A stretch of 64,000 bases of DNA from Paulinella micropora (GCA_009731375.1 BJOX01000047.1:850030-914029); one strand, 5' to 3'. Shown: positions 45,431 to 57,385, counted from the stretch's first letter. The notes: generated by a model from the letters alone, not told the origin. Made by a program: numbers and translations.

Positions 45431-45571
45431 AAAGAAGAAGAAGAAGAAGAAGAAGAAGAGGAGGAGGAGGAGGAGGAGCGGAGGAGGAGGAGGAGGAGGA
45501 GGAGAAGAAGAAGAAGAAGAAGGAGAAGAAGAAGAAGAAGAAGAAGAAGAAGAAGAAGAAGAAGAAGAAGA

Positions 45572-45651
45572 GTGGCCTTCGGGCTAACGATTTGTATGGA
45601 TGACCAGAGTCACTTGTAAAAGTAACTTGATTAAACTAAAGGCAAAGGCAA
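45572..45651 (+). repeat. Short interspersed repeat with (GAA)n tail, copy b
   Basis: 5'-shortened copy starting at GGCCTTCGGGCTAACGATTT; ends in AAAGGCAAAGGCAAAGAAG. It lies head-to-tail behind copy a, with (GAA)n between them. Confidence 0.65.
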
Positions 45652-45728
45652 AGAAGAAGAAGAAGAAGAAGAAGAAGAAGAAGAAGATGATGATGAAGAA
45701 GAAGAAGAAGAAGAAGAAGAAGAAGAAG

Positions 45729-45779
<51 letters not shown>

Positions 45780-45792
45780 AGAGAGAGAGAGA
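45652..45792. repeat. (GAA)n, A-run and (GA)n
   Basis: (GAA)n followed by about 46 A residues and (GA)n. Low-complexity tail. Confidence 0.9.
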
Positions 45793-45938
45793 AATAACCT
45801 ACACCCATGCCATAATATAATCTACATATCGCGTAACATGTCTAAACATAAACATTAATATTAATAACATTAATACCGAGCCACCTAATATTCGATTAAT
45901 ACTTTCAATTCCTTTAATATGCTCGATTGAATAACTAG

Positions 45939-46017
45939 GTTTCCACCTTATAACTTAAGCTATACTTTTCACGTGGACGTTTCCTGAGTCCAATTGTAAA
46001 ATTGTTCTCTCAATCAA
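45939..46017 (+). repeat. Retroposon 3' tail, copy 2
   Basis: Second, diverged copy of the 45183-45278 sequence, again followed by (GAA)n to 46067. Confidence 0.5.
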
Positions 46018-46147
46018 CGAAGAAGAAGAAGAAGAAGAAGAAGAAGAAGAAGAAGAAGAAGAAGAAGAACGCGCTGAATGATCACTTTGTGACAGTCGGC
46101 ATGAAGGCTAGCGAAGCATTACCATCAACCATCAACAATAACAACAA

Positions 46148-46148
46148 C

Positions 46149-46185
<37 letters not shown>

Positions 46186-46451
46186 GTGCTTCTCTGTCAA
46201 TGGCTGATGCATTTCTGCACATGCGCCTCCATCGTCTCACCCGTGAGGGGAGTACGAAGAATTGACGATAAGCTCTAATGACACCCCCGCAAGGGCAGTT
46301 CCAACACTTCCAGACGGGCCGGTATGTTCAATGAAAATACTGGTCCAGACGGATCGGTATGTTCAATGAAAATACTGGTGGCACCGACGGGAATCGAACT
46401 GGCGACAGGGCCCAGATGGTAGAACTTGACCACTGGGCTATCACGGTGTCC
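46148..46451 (-). mobile_element. tRNA-derived SINE
   Basis: On the minus strand, starting at about 46451, the sequence has an A-box-like TAGCCCAGTGG and a B-box GTTCGATTCCC 39 bases on. It ends in GGTGCCACCA, so the acceptor arms pair (GGCACCG type) except for one extra base. This tRNA-like head is followed by two exact-length 35-bp repeats (46345-46379 and 46310-46344, one mismatch), a body of about 120 bp and a tail of (ATT)n at 46148-46187. The upstream flank (46452-46500) is also (ATT)n with GTT units. It is too degenerate to be a working tRNA gene. Confidence 0.6.
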
Positions 46452-46462
46452 ACAACAACAAC

Positions 46463-46499
<37 letters not shown>

Positions 46500-46639
46500 T
46501 TAATCATAACGATAACGAGGAGATCAAGGAAGAAAAACAACCACTTCCGCCTCCTTTCAAGCTGGCACACACTACCATTGAAATAATGCATAAAACTATG
46601 AAGAATATGCAAAGAAACAAAGCGGAAGATATATATATA

Positions 46640-48215
46640 AGATCAAACCTGCTATGGTGCAAGATATGCGAGATTACCTCGCACCTATCCTCACTGAGCT
46701 GTTTAACCAGGCGGTAGACAATAAGCACTACCCTGATGCGTTAAAAATAACTAAAGTAATAGAAATATATATAAAAATAAAGACAGCAGCATACCTAGTA
46801 ACTACCGCCCGATCTCACTGTTACCTATTATTGCTAAAATTTCTGACATCATAATAAATAAACAACTTATGACACACCTCCTACAACATAATATAATATT
46901 ACATACCCAATATGCCTTCCGCCCTAACTCTTCCACGACTATGACCATATAAACAATCATAAATAAAATAATTGCACATAAAAATAAGCACGACCTAGTC
47001 CTCGCCCTTGACATAGACCTTTCCAAGGCCTATGATACTGTCGCACACGATAAACTAATATATAAACTCAAATATAACTTTAACTTCTGCGAAAGCACCC
47101 TTGCCTTCTTTGCCTCGTATTTCTCCAATAGAACTCAACAAGTTCACACCCAATATGCCCGCTCGCAACCGCGAACGATGACGCATGGAATCCCACAGGG
47201 CAGTACACTATCAACTACCCTTTTCCTTCTATACATTCATGACAACTACCCTTTTCCTTCTATACATTCATGATATTACCCGACACATCACTAATGGCAC
47301 AGTCTATACATGCGCTGACGACACCACACTGGTATCAGAGCGAAAACTAGCGCAACACTGCAAACAAACGCGCAATACACTATAGATCGGCTTATCAACT
47401 ACTTCCATACCAATAACCTTGTTCCTAACCCAGCTAAACTCAATATACAATTTTCCATAAACATCCTTTCAACATCCATCTCGCGATATATAGTCAGGTG
47501 ATAGAACAATGCCAACAAGCGAAGCTTCTTCGCATAGTACTACACCGTAACCTCAAATATCACCAACAAGTCCACAACGTTATTACCAAAATCCACCCTA
47601 TGGTTCAAATCCTAGCATATGCTAATAAGCTCCTACCTACCCATACCCCGCAACAACTTTATTACTTCCATGTCTACCCACACCTCATATATAGTATAAG
47701 TATATGGGGCACACACGACAAAAACCAAAAATATATACACCCACTCGTCAATATCCATAAGCGCATCGTACGCCTACTAGTGCAAGCAGCCCCGCGCTCC
47801 CACACTGCCCCTCTTCTACATAAACTAAAACTTCTTGACATCTATAACCTATACATATACAGGGTATGTATCGAAACGCATCCATACACTCAAAAAAAAT
47901 AAAACACCAACCAATACATGATAATAAATACATGAGCACTAATACTGCACATAACCATCGCACCCGTGACGCTAAGAAAAGAAATTTTGTATAGACAGAA
48001 ACGACCCGCACTTCACGCAAGCTAATGCTAACATATTCAACAAATTACCCGAACATATTTTTCATATAACCAAACTAAGCCAATTCAAAAAATAACTTAA
48101 GCAATACTTATTAATTAATCAGGCTCGTAACGCCGGACTCGAAATTTAAATATATTATCCAGGAGTTATAATTGTACAATTACCTCTCTAAATAAAAAGA
48201 ATCCAAGAATCCAAG
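46640..48215 (+). pseudogene. LINE reverse transcriptase remnant
   Basis: Non-LTR retrotransposon of the CR1/Jockey-like group, broken by many stops and frame changes. DYLAPILTELFNQA opens it, ALDIDLSKAYDTVAHD is motif A (near 47010), THGIPQGSTLS is motif B (near 47180) and YTCADDTTL (near 47310) is motif C with CADD for YADD. The post-RT region continues with LIYSISIWGTHDKNQK and ends with NKLPEHIFHITKLSQFKK, as CR1/Jockey proteins do. The 3' end runs into (GAA)n at 48216. No endonuclease domain is seen 5', so the copy is 5' truncated. Confidence 0.7.
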
Positions 48216-48248
48216 AAGAAGAAGAAGAAGAAGAAGAAGAAGAAGAAG

Positions 48249-48279
<31 letters not shown>

Positions 48280-48318
48280 TCAGCTCTTGCCATTCTCAAC
48301 ACGTGTGTTCAAAGAAGG

Positions 48319-49623
48319 ATGAGTTACACCATGCGCGTTCTGCCTCCTCATCTGTCAAATGCGGGTCTCCATCACTTTGATAACCTGACTTATCGATGTT
48401 TTGCGTCCCGCCTGGGTATCAGTATTCCCCTACCTCCCTTGGCACAATCACTTATCCGCTTGCCAGGAAGGTATGGAGCCTGTTGCCCGCAACAGACATC
48501 CCTTTTGGCACACGCCGCTTACAGTTCCTCACTGATGCTAGCTGTTTCTTCTCGGGCTATCCCGGAGCAACAGGATCCTAGACGTTTGCTGGCTACCGAT
48601 GGAGACGTTCTTACTGACTGCTACAATTCTCTAGAACGGAATGGTGTTCCAACTGCTGTCATCAGGCCATTGCTCACGCCCGGCATCATCCCACCTGCTC
48701 ACCTCCAGAGTAGACTCACCCACTCCATCTACTCAACACTCCGCGATCGGCTCCTTCTACAAGGAAGAGATCAACATGGTCCCGCTTTCCCTGCACTACT
48801 TCTATCGGCTGCCCAAGAAGGAGCGCGTGCATTACCCTTCTCAACTATCCCAGCTAATCCTGAGCTCTCACTCACTGATGCTGAGATAGAAGCGGCACTT
48901 CTAGCTAGATTGCCCCTAATCTCTCTTTCTGATATTCCCAGCTCTGGCGTTCACTGTCCTGCCTGTCAGCACCTACTTACACCTGAAAGCGCTACGTATC
49001 ATTTTCTGACACGTACTTGTCCACTAGTTGGAGGTGCCATCATCAGAAGACACGACAGCTACCTCAAGATGCTGGCTACCTTCCTTCGACGCTGTGGCGC
49101 AGTCGTCGAGATTGAACCAGATCACCTCTACTTTCAGGACTCAACAAGAGAACATCCTGACCTTCGTGTTTGGTGGCGACCCAGTAGAACTAGCACCCCT
49201 AATGTGATTATTGATGTCAGCTTTGCTTCCCCACTGGCTCAATCTTCTCTAAGGCTTGCAGCAACAACTCCGCTTGCAGCGGCATCCCAACGTGAAGTGG
49301 TTAAGCATCGGCAATATGATCAACTGGCTACTGCATCAAGCACAACTCTTGTCCCTTGGGTTCTCGAACCAACTGGTGCTCTTGCTCGTGAGGCATTAGC
49401 TTATTTACGCCAGGTTCAGGCGTATTACGCAAGCGTTATTCGAGGGCTACGCGCTAGCGAGGGACATACTAGCTGATGCTATGCTCGATGATTTCCCTCT
49501 CAACCCGCGTGGTTTCTTGCCCTACTTTCGTGCTATGTCTGCGGCTGAAATTGCGCGCGGCAATGCGCGTATCATTGACTCTGCCAAATGGCGCCTGTGG
49601 GACGCGCCACGACGCTCCCACTG
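48319..49623 (+). pseudogene. C-terminal part of a retroelement with nuclease-like domain
   Basis: The first frame (48319-49476) resembles the region after the reverse transcriptase in certain algal and protist LINEs. It starts with MRVLPPHLSNAGLHHFDNL, then a zinc cluster (CPACQHLL...HFLTRTCPL). After this comes a restriction-like endonuclease core: HPDLRVWW, NVIIDVSFASPLA and REVVKHRQYDQLA provide the D...D-x-K pattern, followed by VPWVLEPTGALAREAL. A frame change near 49445 leads to a further in-family stretch (MLDDFPLNPRGFLPYFRAMS) to TGA at 49623. The reverse transcriptase itself is absent; the copy begins right after (GAA)n. A T/C-rich 3' region and (GAA)n follow. Confidence 0.6.
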
Positions 49624-50337
49624 AAGTTGTTTCTCTCTTTTTCTTCCATTGTATATAGTCTTCCTTTCTTTTCCTTGTCTTATTCTTGCCCCTTTCTCTC
49701 CTTTTTCCTTTTTTATCTTTCATTTCTGTCTCTTTTTCATATCTAGTCTTTCCTTCCCTTTTTCTTTTCCTGTTTCTTCCATCATACTTTCTCTTTTTCT
49801 TGCATTTATGTTTCCTATCATATTTAGTCTTCTTTTTCTCTTTTTCTTTTCCTTAGCTCTTAGTTTTTCCTCTCATTTTCCCATTTTCCCTGCCTTTTCT
49901 GTATCCTTATAATATCTAGTTGTCCTCTTATATTTTCCCCTCTATTTCTCCCCTCATATTTACATTTATGTTTATTTTCCCATTTTTGTTTCCTCTATCA
50001 TATCTGGTTTTTATTTCATTTCTCGCTCGATTTCTGACTAAGTTCTGACCCTAGTCTCTGTCTCTGTACAATTTCGCTTTCATTAAAGAAGAAGAAGAAG
50101 AAGAAGAAGAAGAAGGAGGAGGAGGAAGAGGAGGAGGAGGAGGAAGAGGAGGAGGAGGAGGAGAAGAAGAAGAAGAAGTACAATTTCGCTTTCATTAAAG
50201 AAGAAGAAGAAGAAGAGGAAGAAAAGAAGATGAAGAAGAAGAAGAAGAAGAAGAAGAAGAAGAAGAAGAAGAAGAAGAAGAAGAAGAAGAAGAAGAAGAA
50301 GAAGAAGAAGAAGAAGAAGAAGAAGAAGAAGAAGAAG

Positions 50338-50367
<30 letters not shown>
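49624..50367. repeat. Retroelement 3' region and (GAA)n arrays
   Basis: A C/T-rich untranslated stretch ends in TTTCGCTTTCATTAAAGAAG followed by (GAA/GGA)n. The last 25 bp are repeated at 50178-50203 before a second, longer (GAA)n array to 50366. Confidence 0.7.
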
Positions 50368-50370
<3 letters not shown>

Positions 50371-50457
50371 ATCAATGGCCTTCGGGATAACGATTTGTAT
50401 GGATGACCAGAGGTCACTTGTAAACGTAACTTTATTAAATCAAAGGCAAAGGCAAAG
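50368..50457 (+). repeat. Short interspersed repeat, copy c
   Basis: Same family as 45312-45430, with a few substitutions. This copy ends in (ATT)n instead of (GAA)n. Confidence 0.6.
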
Positions 50458-50594
50458 AATTATTATTATTATTACTATTCTATTATATCACAACGTTTCT
50501 TTAATAGTATTAATTAATATAAGGGTCACCGTTATTACTATTCTATTATCACAACGTTTCTTTAATAATATTAACTAATTAATATAAGTACTAT

Positions 50595-50696
50595 AAGGGT
50601 CACCGTCTTAGTTAAATCAATGGCCTTCGGACTAACGATTTGTATGGATGACCAGGGGTCACTCGTAAAAGTAACTTCATTAAGGCAAAGGCAAAG
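50595..50696 (+). repeat. Short interspersed repeat, copy d
   Basis: Longer copy with the GGTCACCGTCTTAGTTAAAT start. The GGTCACCGT segment is also present alone at 50524. Confidence 0.6.
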
Positions 50697-51089
50697 AAGA
50701 AAAGAGGTGGCAGGGATGAACTGCCCATCTACTGCCACTTTGTATATAAAAGGGCCGGCTGGCTCATTTCATTTTCAGGGACCTTTTTCATGGCCTCCCT
50801 TGACTACACTGAATTATCGGAAACTTCTATCTCACGGGAACCTGTACTTTCGATAGGAAAATTAGCAGGTCCACTTTATGCGTGCTGAGAATCAAGCAAA
50901 CGACACATACGTGCGCCACCTCAATTCACACACACACCTCAACTAAGGAAGGAAGTGCAAAGCAGAACTCAAAGCTTCATAGCATGCATCTCTGACTATA
51001 TCTGTACTACCCACATACACGAAATTAAGTTGAACGATTTTTCAATATTTGCTTACGAGAGCGTACATGAATTACATCTGTTGGTGCAC
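50697..51089. other. Non-repetitive stretch without recognised gene
   Basis: No supported feature. TATATAAAAGGGCC at 50742 looks like a TATA box, but no coding start follows within a useful distance. Confidence 0.35.
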
Positions 51090-52612
51090 AGGTATACATA
51101 CATACATATGTACATACATACATACATACATACATACATACATACATACATACATACATACACACATACATACATACATACATACATACATTCATACATA
51201 CATAGATACATACATACATACATACATACATACATACATACATGCATACATACATACATACACACATACATACATACATACATAGATACATACATACATA
51301 TGTACATACATACATACATACATACATACATACATACATACTACATACATACATACATACATATGTACATACATACATATGTACATACATACATACATAC
51401 ATACATGCATACATACATACATACATACATACATACATACAGACATACATACATACATACATACATACATACATACATTTATAGATGCATAGATACATAC
51501 ATACATACATACATACATACATACATACGTACGTACATACGTACGTACGTACTCATACATACATACATACGGTACATACATACATATGTACATACATACA
51601 TACATACATGCATACATACATACATGCATACATACATACATACATACGTACATACGTACGCACGTACATACGTACATACATACATACATACATACATACA
51701 TACATACATACATACATACATGCATACATACTACATGCATACATACATACATACATACATACATGCATAAATACATACATACACACATACACACATACAT
51801 ACATACATACATACATACATACATAATACATACAAACAGACATACATACATACATTCATTCATACATACATACATTCATTCATACATACATACATACATA
51901 CATACAGACATATACGTATGTATGTACGTACGCACGCGCGTGCGTGCGTGTGTGCGTACTTGCGTACGTACGTACGTACGTACGTACGTATGTATTTATG
52001 TATGTATGTATGTATGTGTGTATGTATGTATGTATGTATGTATGTATGTGTGTATGTGTGTATGTCTGTCTGTATGTACGTATGTATGTGTATGTATGTA
52101 TGTATGTATGTATGTATGTATGTATGTATGCGTACATACATACATACGTACGCACATACGTACGTACGTACATACATACATACATACATACATACATACA
52201 TACATACATACATACATACATGTACCGTACGTACATACATACGTACGTACATACATACATACGTACGTAAATACGTACGTACGTACGTACATACATACAT
52301 ACGTACATACATACATACATACACATACATACATACATACATACATACATACATACATACATACATGCGTACGTACGTACGTACGTACGTACGTACCTAC
52401 ATACATGCATACATACATACATACATACATACATACGTACACACGTACGTACGTACGTACGTACGTATGTACCTACATACATGCATGCATACATACATAC
52501 ATACATACATACATACATACGTACGTACGTACGTACGTCCGTACATACATGCATGCATACATACATAGATAGATACATACATACATACATACATACATAC
52601 GTACGTACACAC
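51090..52612. repeat. (CATA)n array with internal strand flip
   Basis: (CATA)n from 51090 to about 51905, then the complementary (GTAT)n at 51910-52130, then (CATA/CGTA)n to 52612. Tyr/Ile/His/Cys/Met-rich frames on both strands are artefacts. Confidence 0.95.
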
Positions 52613-53390
52613 ATACATTTGCATGACCTCTTCTCCACATATCACAAACACTCTCCCTTACACCCTACCCATCTTTTTCCAATCATAGTGCCACCTTTCA
52701 CCTCTTTTCCTTTTTTCCAACCCCAACAAAAAGGTAAAACATCTGTTCTTGGTAACACTGCCCTGCCCCCCTTTTTGCCTGCCTCCACAACCAATCGTAT
52801 GCTCGTCCTCAGCATTTTCAGCCTTTTTGCTGCCTTCCTGCCCATACAAGGTTCCATACTTCACCACGTTTCCCCCCCTTTTCCTCATATCATACCTACT
52901 ATTCTTTTTTCCCCACTTTTCTATCACCTACACATGTCTTTTCCCAAACTGTTGTATTCCACAACTCTTATATCCATTCCACAACCCATGCCCCCCATGT
53001 CCCTCTTGATTTTGCACTCATGGGGTGGCTGTATTGTCTGGTGTGTGCTTTATGGTTCCATTTTCGGTTCCCGGTGTTCTTCTTTCGTACGCATCCACTT
53101 GACAAAATGGTCATTTCCATATGAAAAGGTCCGCCTACATCCTACCCATCTCTTCTGTTTTATGCTTCTCCCCCTCATATTCCCTTCCCCTGACACACAC
53201 ATCCCTCCTACATACCCTTACACACATCCATTCCATCCAAATCTCGGAAATCCACGCGTAAATTTCACGCTTTGTTTCAAAATACAGGTAATTCATATGC
53301 TACATATGAGCACAACTTGAGAGAGCGTCAGCTATGCGTGTTGTTTTCGTAGAGGGCGGGAGGACTATGTGAGTCACTCCATCTTAAAAC
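52613..53390 (+). repeat. (CATA)n-tailed dispersed repeat, long copy
   Basis: Non-repetitive island between CATA arrays. Its 3' part (53014-53390) is shared with 53950-54313: GCACTCATGGGGTGGCTGT near the start and TGTGAGTCACTCCATCTTAA at the end, each followed by CATA repeats. The first 400 bp are C/T-rich and present only here, as in a less truncated retroposon copy. Confidence 0.6.
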
Positions 53391-53567
53391 ATACATGCAT
53401 ACATATATACATACATGCATGCATGCATACATACATACATACATACATACATACATACATACAGACACACACACATACATACATACGTACTTACATACGT
53501 ACGTACATACGTACGTACGTACATACATACATACATACATACGTACGTACGTACGTACGTACATACA

Positions 53568-53629
<62 letters not shown>

Positions 53630-53798
53630 CATACATACATACATACATACATGCATACATACATGCATACATACATGCATGCATACATACATACATACAT
53701 ACATGCATACATTCATACATTCATACATTCATACATACATACATACATACATACATACATACATACATACATACATACATGCATACGTACATGCACAC

Positions 53799-53849
<51 letters not shown>

Positions 53850-53949
53850 TGCACATACATACATAATACATACATAATACATACATAATACATACATACA
53901 TACATACATACATACATACATACATACATACATACATACATACATACAT
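53391..53949. repeat. (CATA)n array
   Basis: Includes short (CACATA)n and (CGTA)n variants. Confidence 0.95.
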
Positions 53950-54313
53950 GCACTCATGGGGTGGCTGTGTTGTCTGGTGTGTGCTCTATGCAATTCGGAT
54001 TCGGTCCTTCTCTTCTCGGCACACGCTTGGCAATATGGCCATTCCAATTTCAAAAGGTAGTCTCTCTCCTGCCCACTCTTCCCATTTTTCTCCTTTTCCT
54101 CCTCCCTTATTTCTACACACTATCTATTCTTTACACACCCTTGCCTGCATCTCTTCACTAAAAATCTCAGAAATTCACGCACCAACTTCACGCTTCGCTC
54201 CAACAAACAGGTACTTCACATGATATACATGTGCACAACTTGAGAGAGCGTAAGCTGCGTGTGTTGTTTTCGTAGAGGGTGGGAGGACTATGTGAGTCAC
54301 TCCATCTTAAAAC
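53950..54313 (+). repeat. (CATA)n-tailed dispersed repeat, short copy
   Basis: Diverged second copy of 53014-53390, with CATA repeats on both sides. Confidence 0.65.
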
Positions 54314-54526
54314 ATACATACATACATACATACATACATACATACATACATACATACATGCATACAACATACATACATACATACATACATACATACATAC
54401 ATACGTACGTACGTACATACGTACGTACGTACGTACGTATGTACATACATACATACATACATACATACATACATGCATACATGCATACATACATAACATA
54501 CGTACGTACGTACATACGTACATACA

Positions 54527-54560
<34 letters not shown>

Positions 54561-55200
54561 CATACATACATACATACATACATACATACATAATACGTGT
54601 ACGTGCGTTTAGGTACGTACGTACGTACGTACGTACACGTACGTACGTACGTACATACATACAGACATGCATACGTACATACAGACATACAGACATACAG
54701 ACAGAAATACATACATACATGCATACATACATACATACATACATACACACATACATACATACATACATGCATGCATACATACATACATGCATGCTTACCT
54801 ACCTGTCTACCTACCTACCTACCTACCTACCTACCTACCTACCTACCTACCTACGTACACATACGTACACGTACGTTACTTCTTACCGTACATGTACATA
54901 CGTACATGTACGTGCGTACATGTACACGTACACGTACCTACGTGTACGTATGTACATATACGTACGTACGTACGTAGGTACGTACGTACGTAAAACGTAC
55001 GTGTACGTACGTACGTAACGTACGACACACGTACGTGTTTCGTACGTACGTACCTACGACTCACGCACGGAGGTACGTTTACGTACGTACGTACACGTAC
55101 GTAAATACACGTACGTACTTACGTACGTGTACGTACATACGTACGTACGTACGGACATACATACATACATACATACGTACATACATACATAAATACATAT
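54314..55200. repeat. (CATA)n, (CTAC)n and self-complementary (ACGT)n
   Basis: (CATA)n to about 54790, (CTAC)n at 54795-54855, then 54856-55160 is dominated by ACGTACGT, which is its own reverse complement. Confidence 0.95.
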
Positions 55201-55305
55201 ATACATGCACTACACTCAACTTACATCACACATATGTTCTCTCTCTCTCTCTCTCATTTAGCATGTTTAGGCATGTTTGTTGTGGTACGTGTCTGTTGTG
55301 GTCAG

Positions 55306-55366
55306 GCGCCTTGATGTTGCTGGGCGCGAGCTGGCTCGGCGTGCAGACCAGACACGCCATCTCCAG
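55306..55366 (+). other. Probable host exon 1 of a pair
   Basis: Bounded by TTGTGGTCAG and CCAG|GTATGT, strong splice signals. It reads ALMLLGASWLGVQTRHAIS, which could be the end of a membrane helix plus a loop, and ends in phase 2. The next exon at 55481 continues in the matching phase. Gene identity is unknown. Confidence 0.45.
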
Positions 55367-55480
55367 GTATGTATGTATGTATGTATGTATGTATGTATGC
55401 ACGTATGTATTTATGTATGTATGTATGTATGTATGTATGCATGCATGCATGTAGGTATTTATGTATGTGTGTATGTACAG
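55367..55480 (+). repeat. Intron made of (GTAT)n
   Basis: 114 bp that is nearly all (GTAT)n, starting with the splice-donor consensus GTATGT and ending in GTACAG. See the flanking exons. Confidence 0.45.
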
Positions 55481-55530
55481 GAGCCGGGCTGCCGGTCGCA
55501 AACCGCTTGCCACGTTTCTCCCGACGCAAG
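55481..55530 (+). other. Probable host exon 2 of a pair
   Basis: Runs from TACAG to CAAG|GTGTGA. In the phase left by the previous exon it reads SRAAGRKPLATFLPTQ without a stop. Downstream exons are not identified. Confidence 0.4.
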
Positions 55531-55814
55531 GTGTGAAAAGACAAACATACATGCATGCATACATACACACATACGCATGTGTACGCGTGTATCACGTATG
55601 GATGTGTGGATACATCGGCAAATCATTTGTGGCTACCGTGGAGCAAAATTTCACACAGAAATCGATTGCGTAATCTCTCTATTATTATATTTTGTTCGTA
55701 AACCAAACTTAGATTGCTATAATGTATGTCAAAACTTGCATCTGTATTGTGTCATGTTTTACAAAATGATGCAGTGTTTTGTTTGCTACGCGTGTGTACA
55801 TGGTGCTCACAGTA
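55531..55814. other. Non-repetitive stretch, no gene seen
   Basis: Presumed intron or intergenic sequence. Confidence 0.4.
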
Positions 55815-55919
55815 GATAGATAGATAGATAGATAGATAGATACATACATACATACATACATACAGAGAGACACACAGAGAGAGAGAGAGAGAGAGATAGA
55901 GAGAGAGCGAGAGAGAGAG

Positions 55920-55967
<48 letters not shown>

Positions 55968-56006
55968 GGATAGATGGATGGATGGATGGATGGGAGGGTG
56001 GGTGGG

Positions 56007-56047
<41 letters not shown>

Positions 56048-56150
56048 GGATGGATGGATGGATGGATAGATAGATAGGTAGATAGATAGATAGATAGATA
56101 GATAGATGGATGGGATAGCTAGATAGATAGCTAGATAGATAGATAGATGA
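55815..56150. repeat. (GATA)n and (GA)n array
   Basis: Tetranucleotide repeat with GATG and GGGT variants. Confidence 0.95.
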
Positions 56151-56163
56151 GATATCGACTAAT

Positions 56164-56578
56164 GTCAGAAAAAGGAGCTTCTGATTTCGTCAACCAAGGA
56201 AGTCTGTGGGTAAAGTATTAACCCGATGCCCAGCTAAGCCGTGATGTTTGCACGGAAGGGACTGATACAGGCGATACCAAGACCTCCCTAGTACCAGGCG
56301 GGGCCAGGGCTCGTTCCATAAAGCGCCCCTTGCAGAACGAGCTCCCACCTCCATTACAGAGGACCCAGTAAGCAGATGGAGTTTCGAGACTATTCGACAA
56401 TCTAGTATAAACCGACAGAGCACTGTGGGTTTTATTCCGGGCTCAACAAGCGAGAAAGGGCACCCTGAGGGAACAGGATTGTGCTTCCCGTCGCTATTTC
56501 GGCATGTGACTTATAGGCGTATGGATAGGCACACATAAGGCACCCCACCACGGGCCCAGCACACCCACACCGTCCCCT
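56164..56578. repeat. Unique island inside a (GATA)n array
   Basis: About 415 bp of non-repetitive, moderately GC-rich sequence with (GATA)n on both sides, the same setting as the 453-bp repeat (59824 and 63035). No coding frame of note. It may be another retroposed unit. Confidence 0.45.
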
Positions 56579-56974
<396 letters not shown>

Positions 56975-57335
56975 GCGTGGATGCTGTGTTGGTGCGGCCG
57001 GGTCTGTTGCCCGGGCCGCTGCAGGTGGCCCCAGTCAATACAGCCCCAGGTACCACCAACAGAACACAATCAATTGAAATAACCATAGATTGCAGGTTGG
57101 TACATGTGGAGAGCTGGCTGTGTGTTGGTGGTGTCTCAGATGAGGAGCTGGTAGGTTCCTTGTTCCTGCACTGGGAGCAGCGCGTGGAGAGGCTGGAGGC
57201 AGAGGAAGAGGAGGCGGCGGCGGATGATGTGGCAGCGCTGGCCGGCCTGCAGCAGAGCGTGCCCAAGAAGGTGCAGCAGGGGTCCGTCCATAACACAGCT
57301 AGCAAGTCAAGATGCTCATTCAGATGGCAGCAAGC
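56975..57335 (+). other. Probable host exon or exon cluster
   Basis: Starts after (TC)nTCAG and ends before GTGAGT. One frame is open across it, with VDAVLVRPGLLPGPLQVAPV at the start and a Glu/Ala-rich helix (ERLEAEEEEAAADDVAALAG) later. Internal CAG|GT sites (57049, 57095, 57150) mean it may be several small exons. Protein family unknown. Confidence 0.4.
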
Positions 57336-57385
57336 GTGAGTAGAGCGACGACAGGAACTTAGCGCTGTGTGTGTGTGTGTGAGGT

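Noticed and set aside
46377-46451. Functional tRNA gene
   Set aside because: The acceptor stem has an extra base, the anticodon arm does not fold well, and the sequence continues into a SINE body.
51090-52612. Very long frames of Tyr, Ile, His, Thr, Cys and Met on both strands
   Set aside because: They are translations of (CATA)n, which lacks stop codons in several frames.
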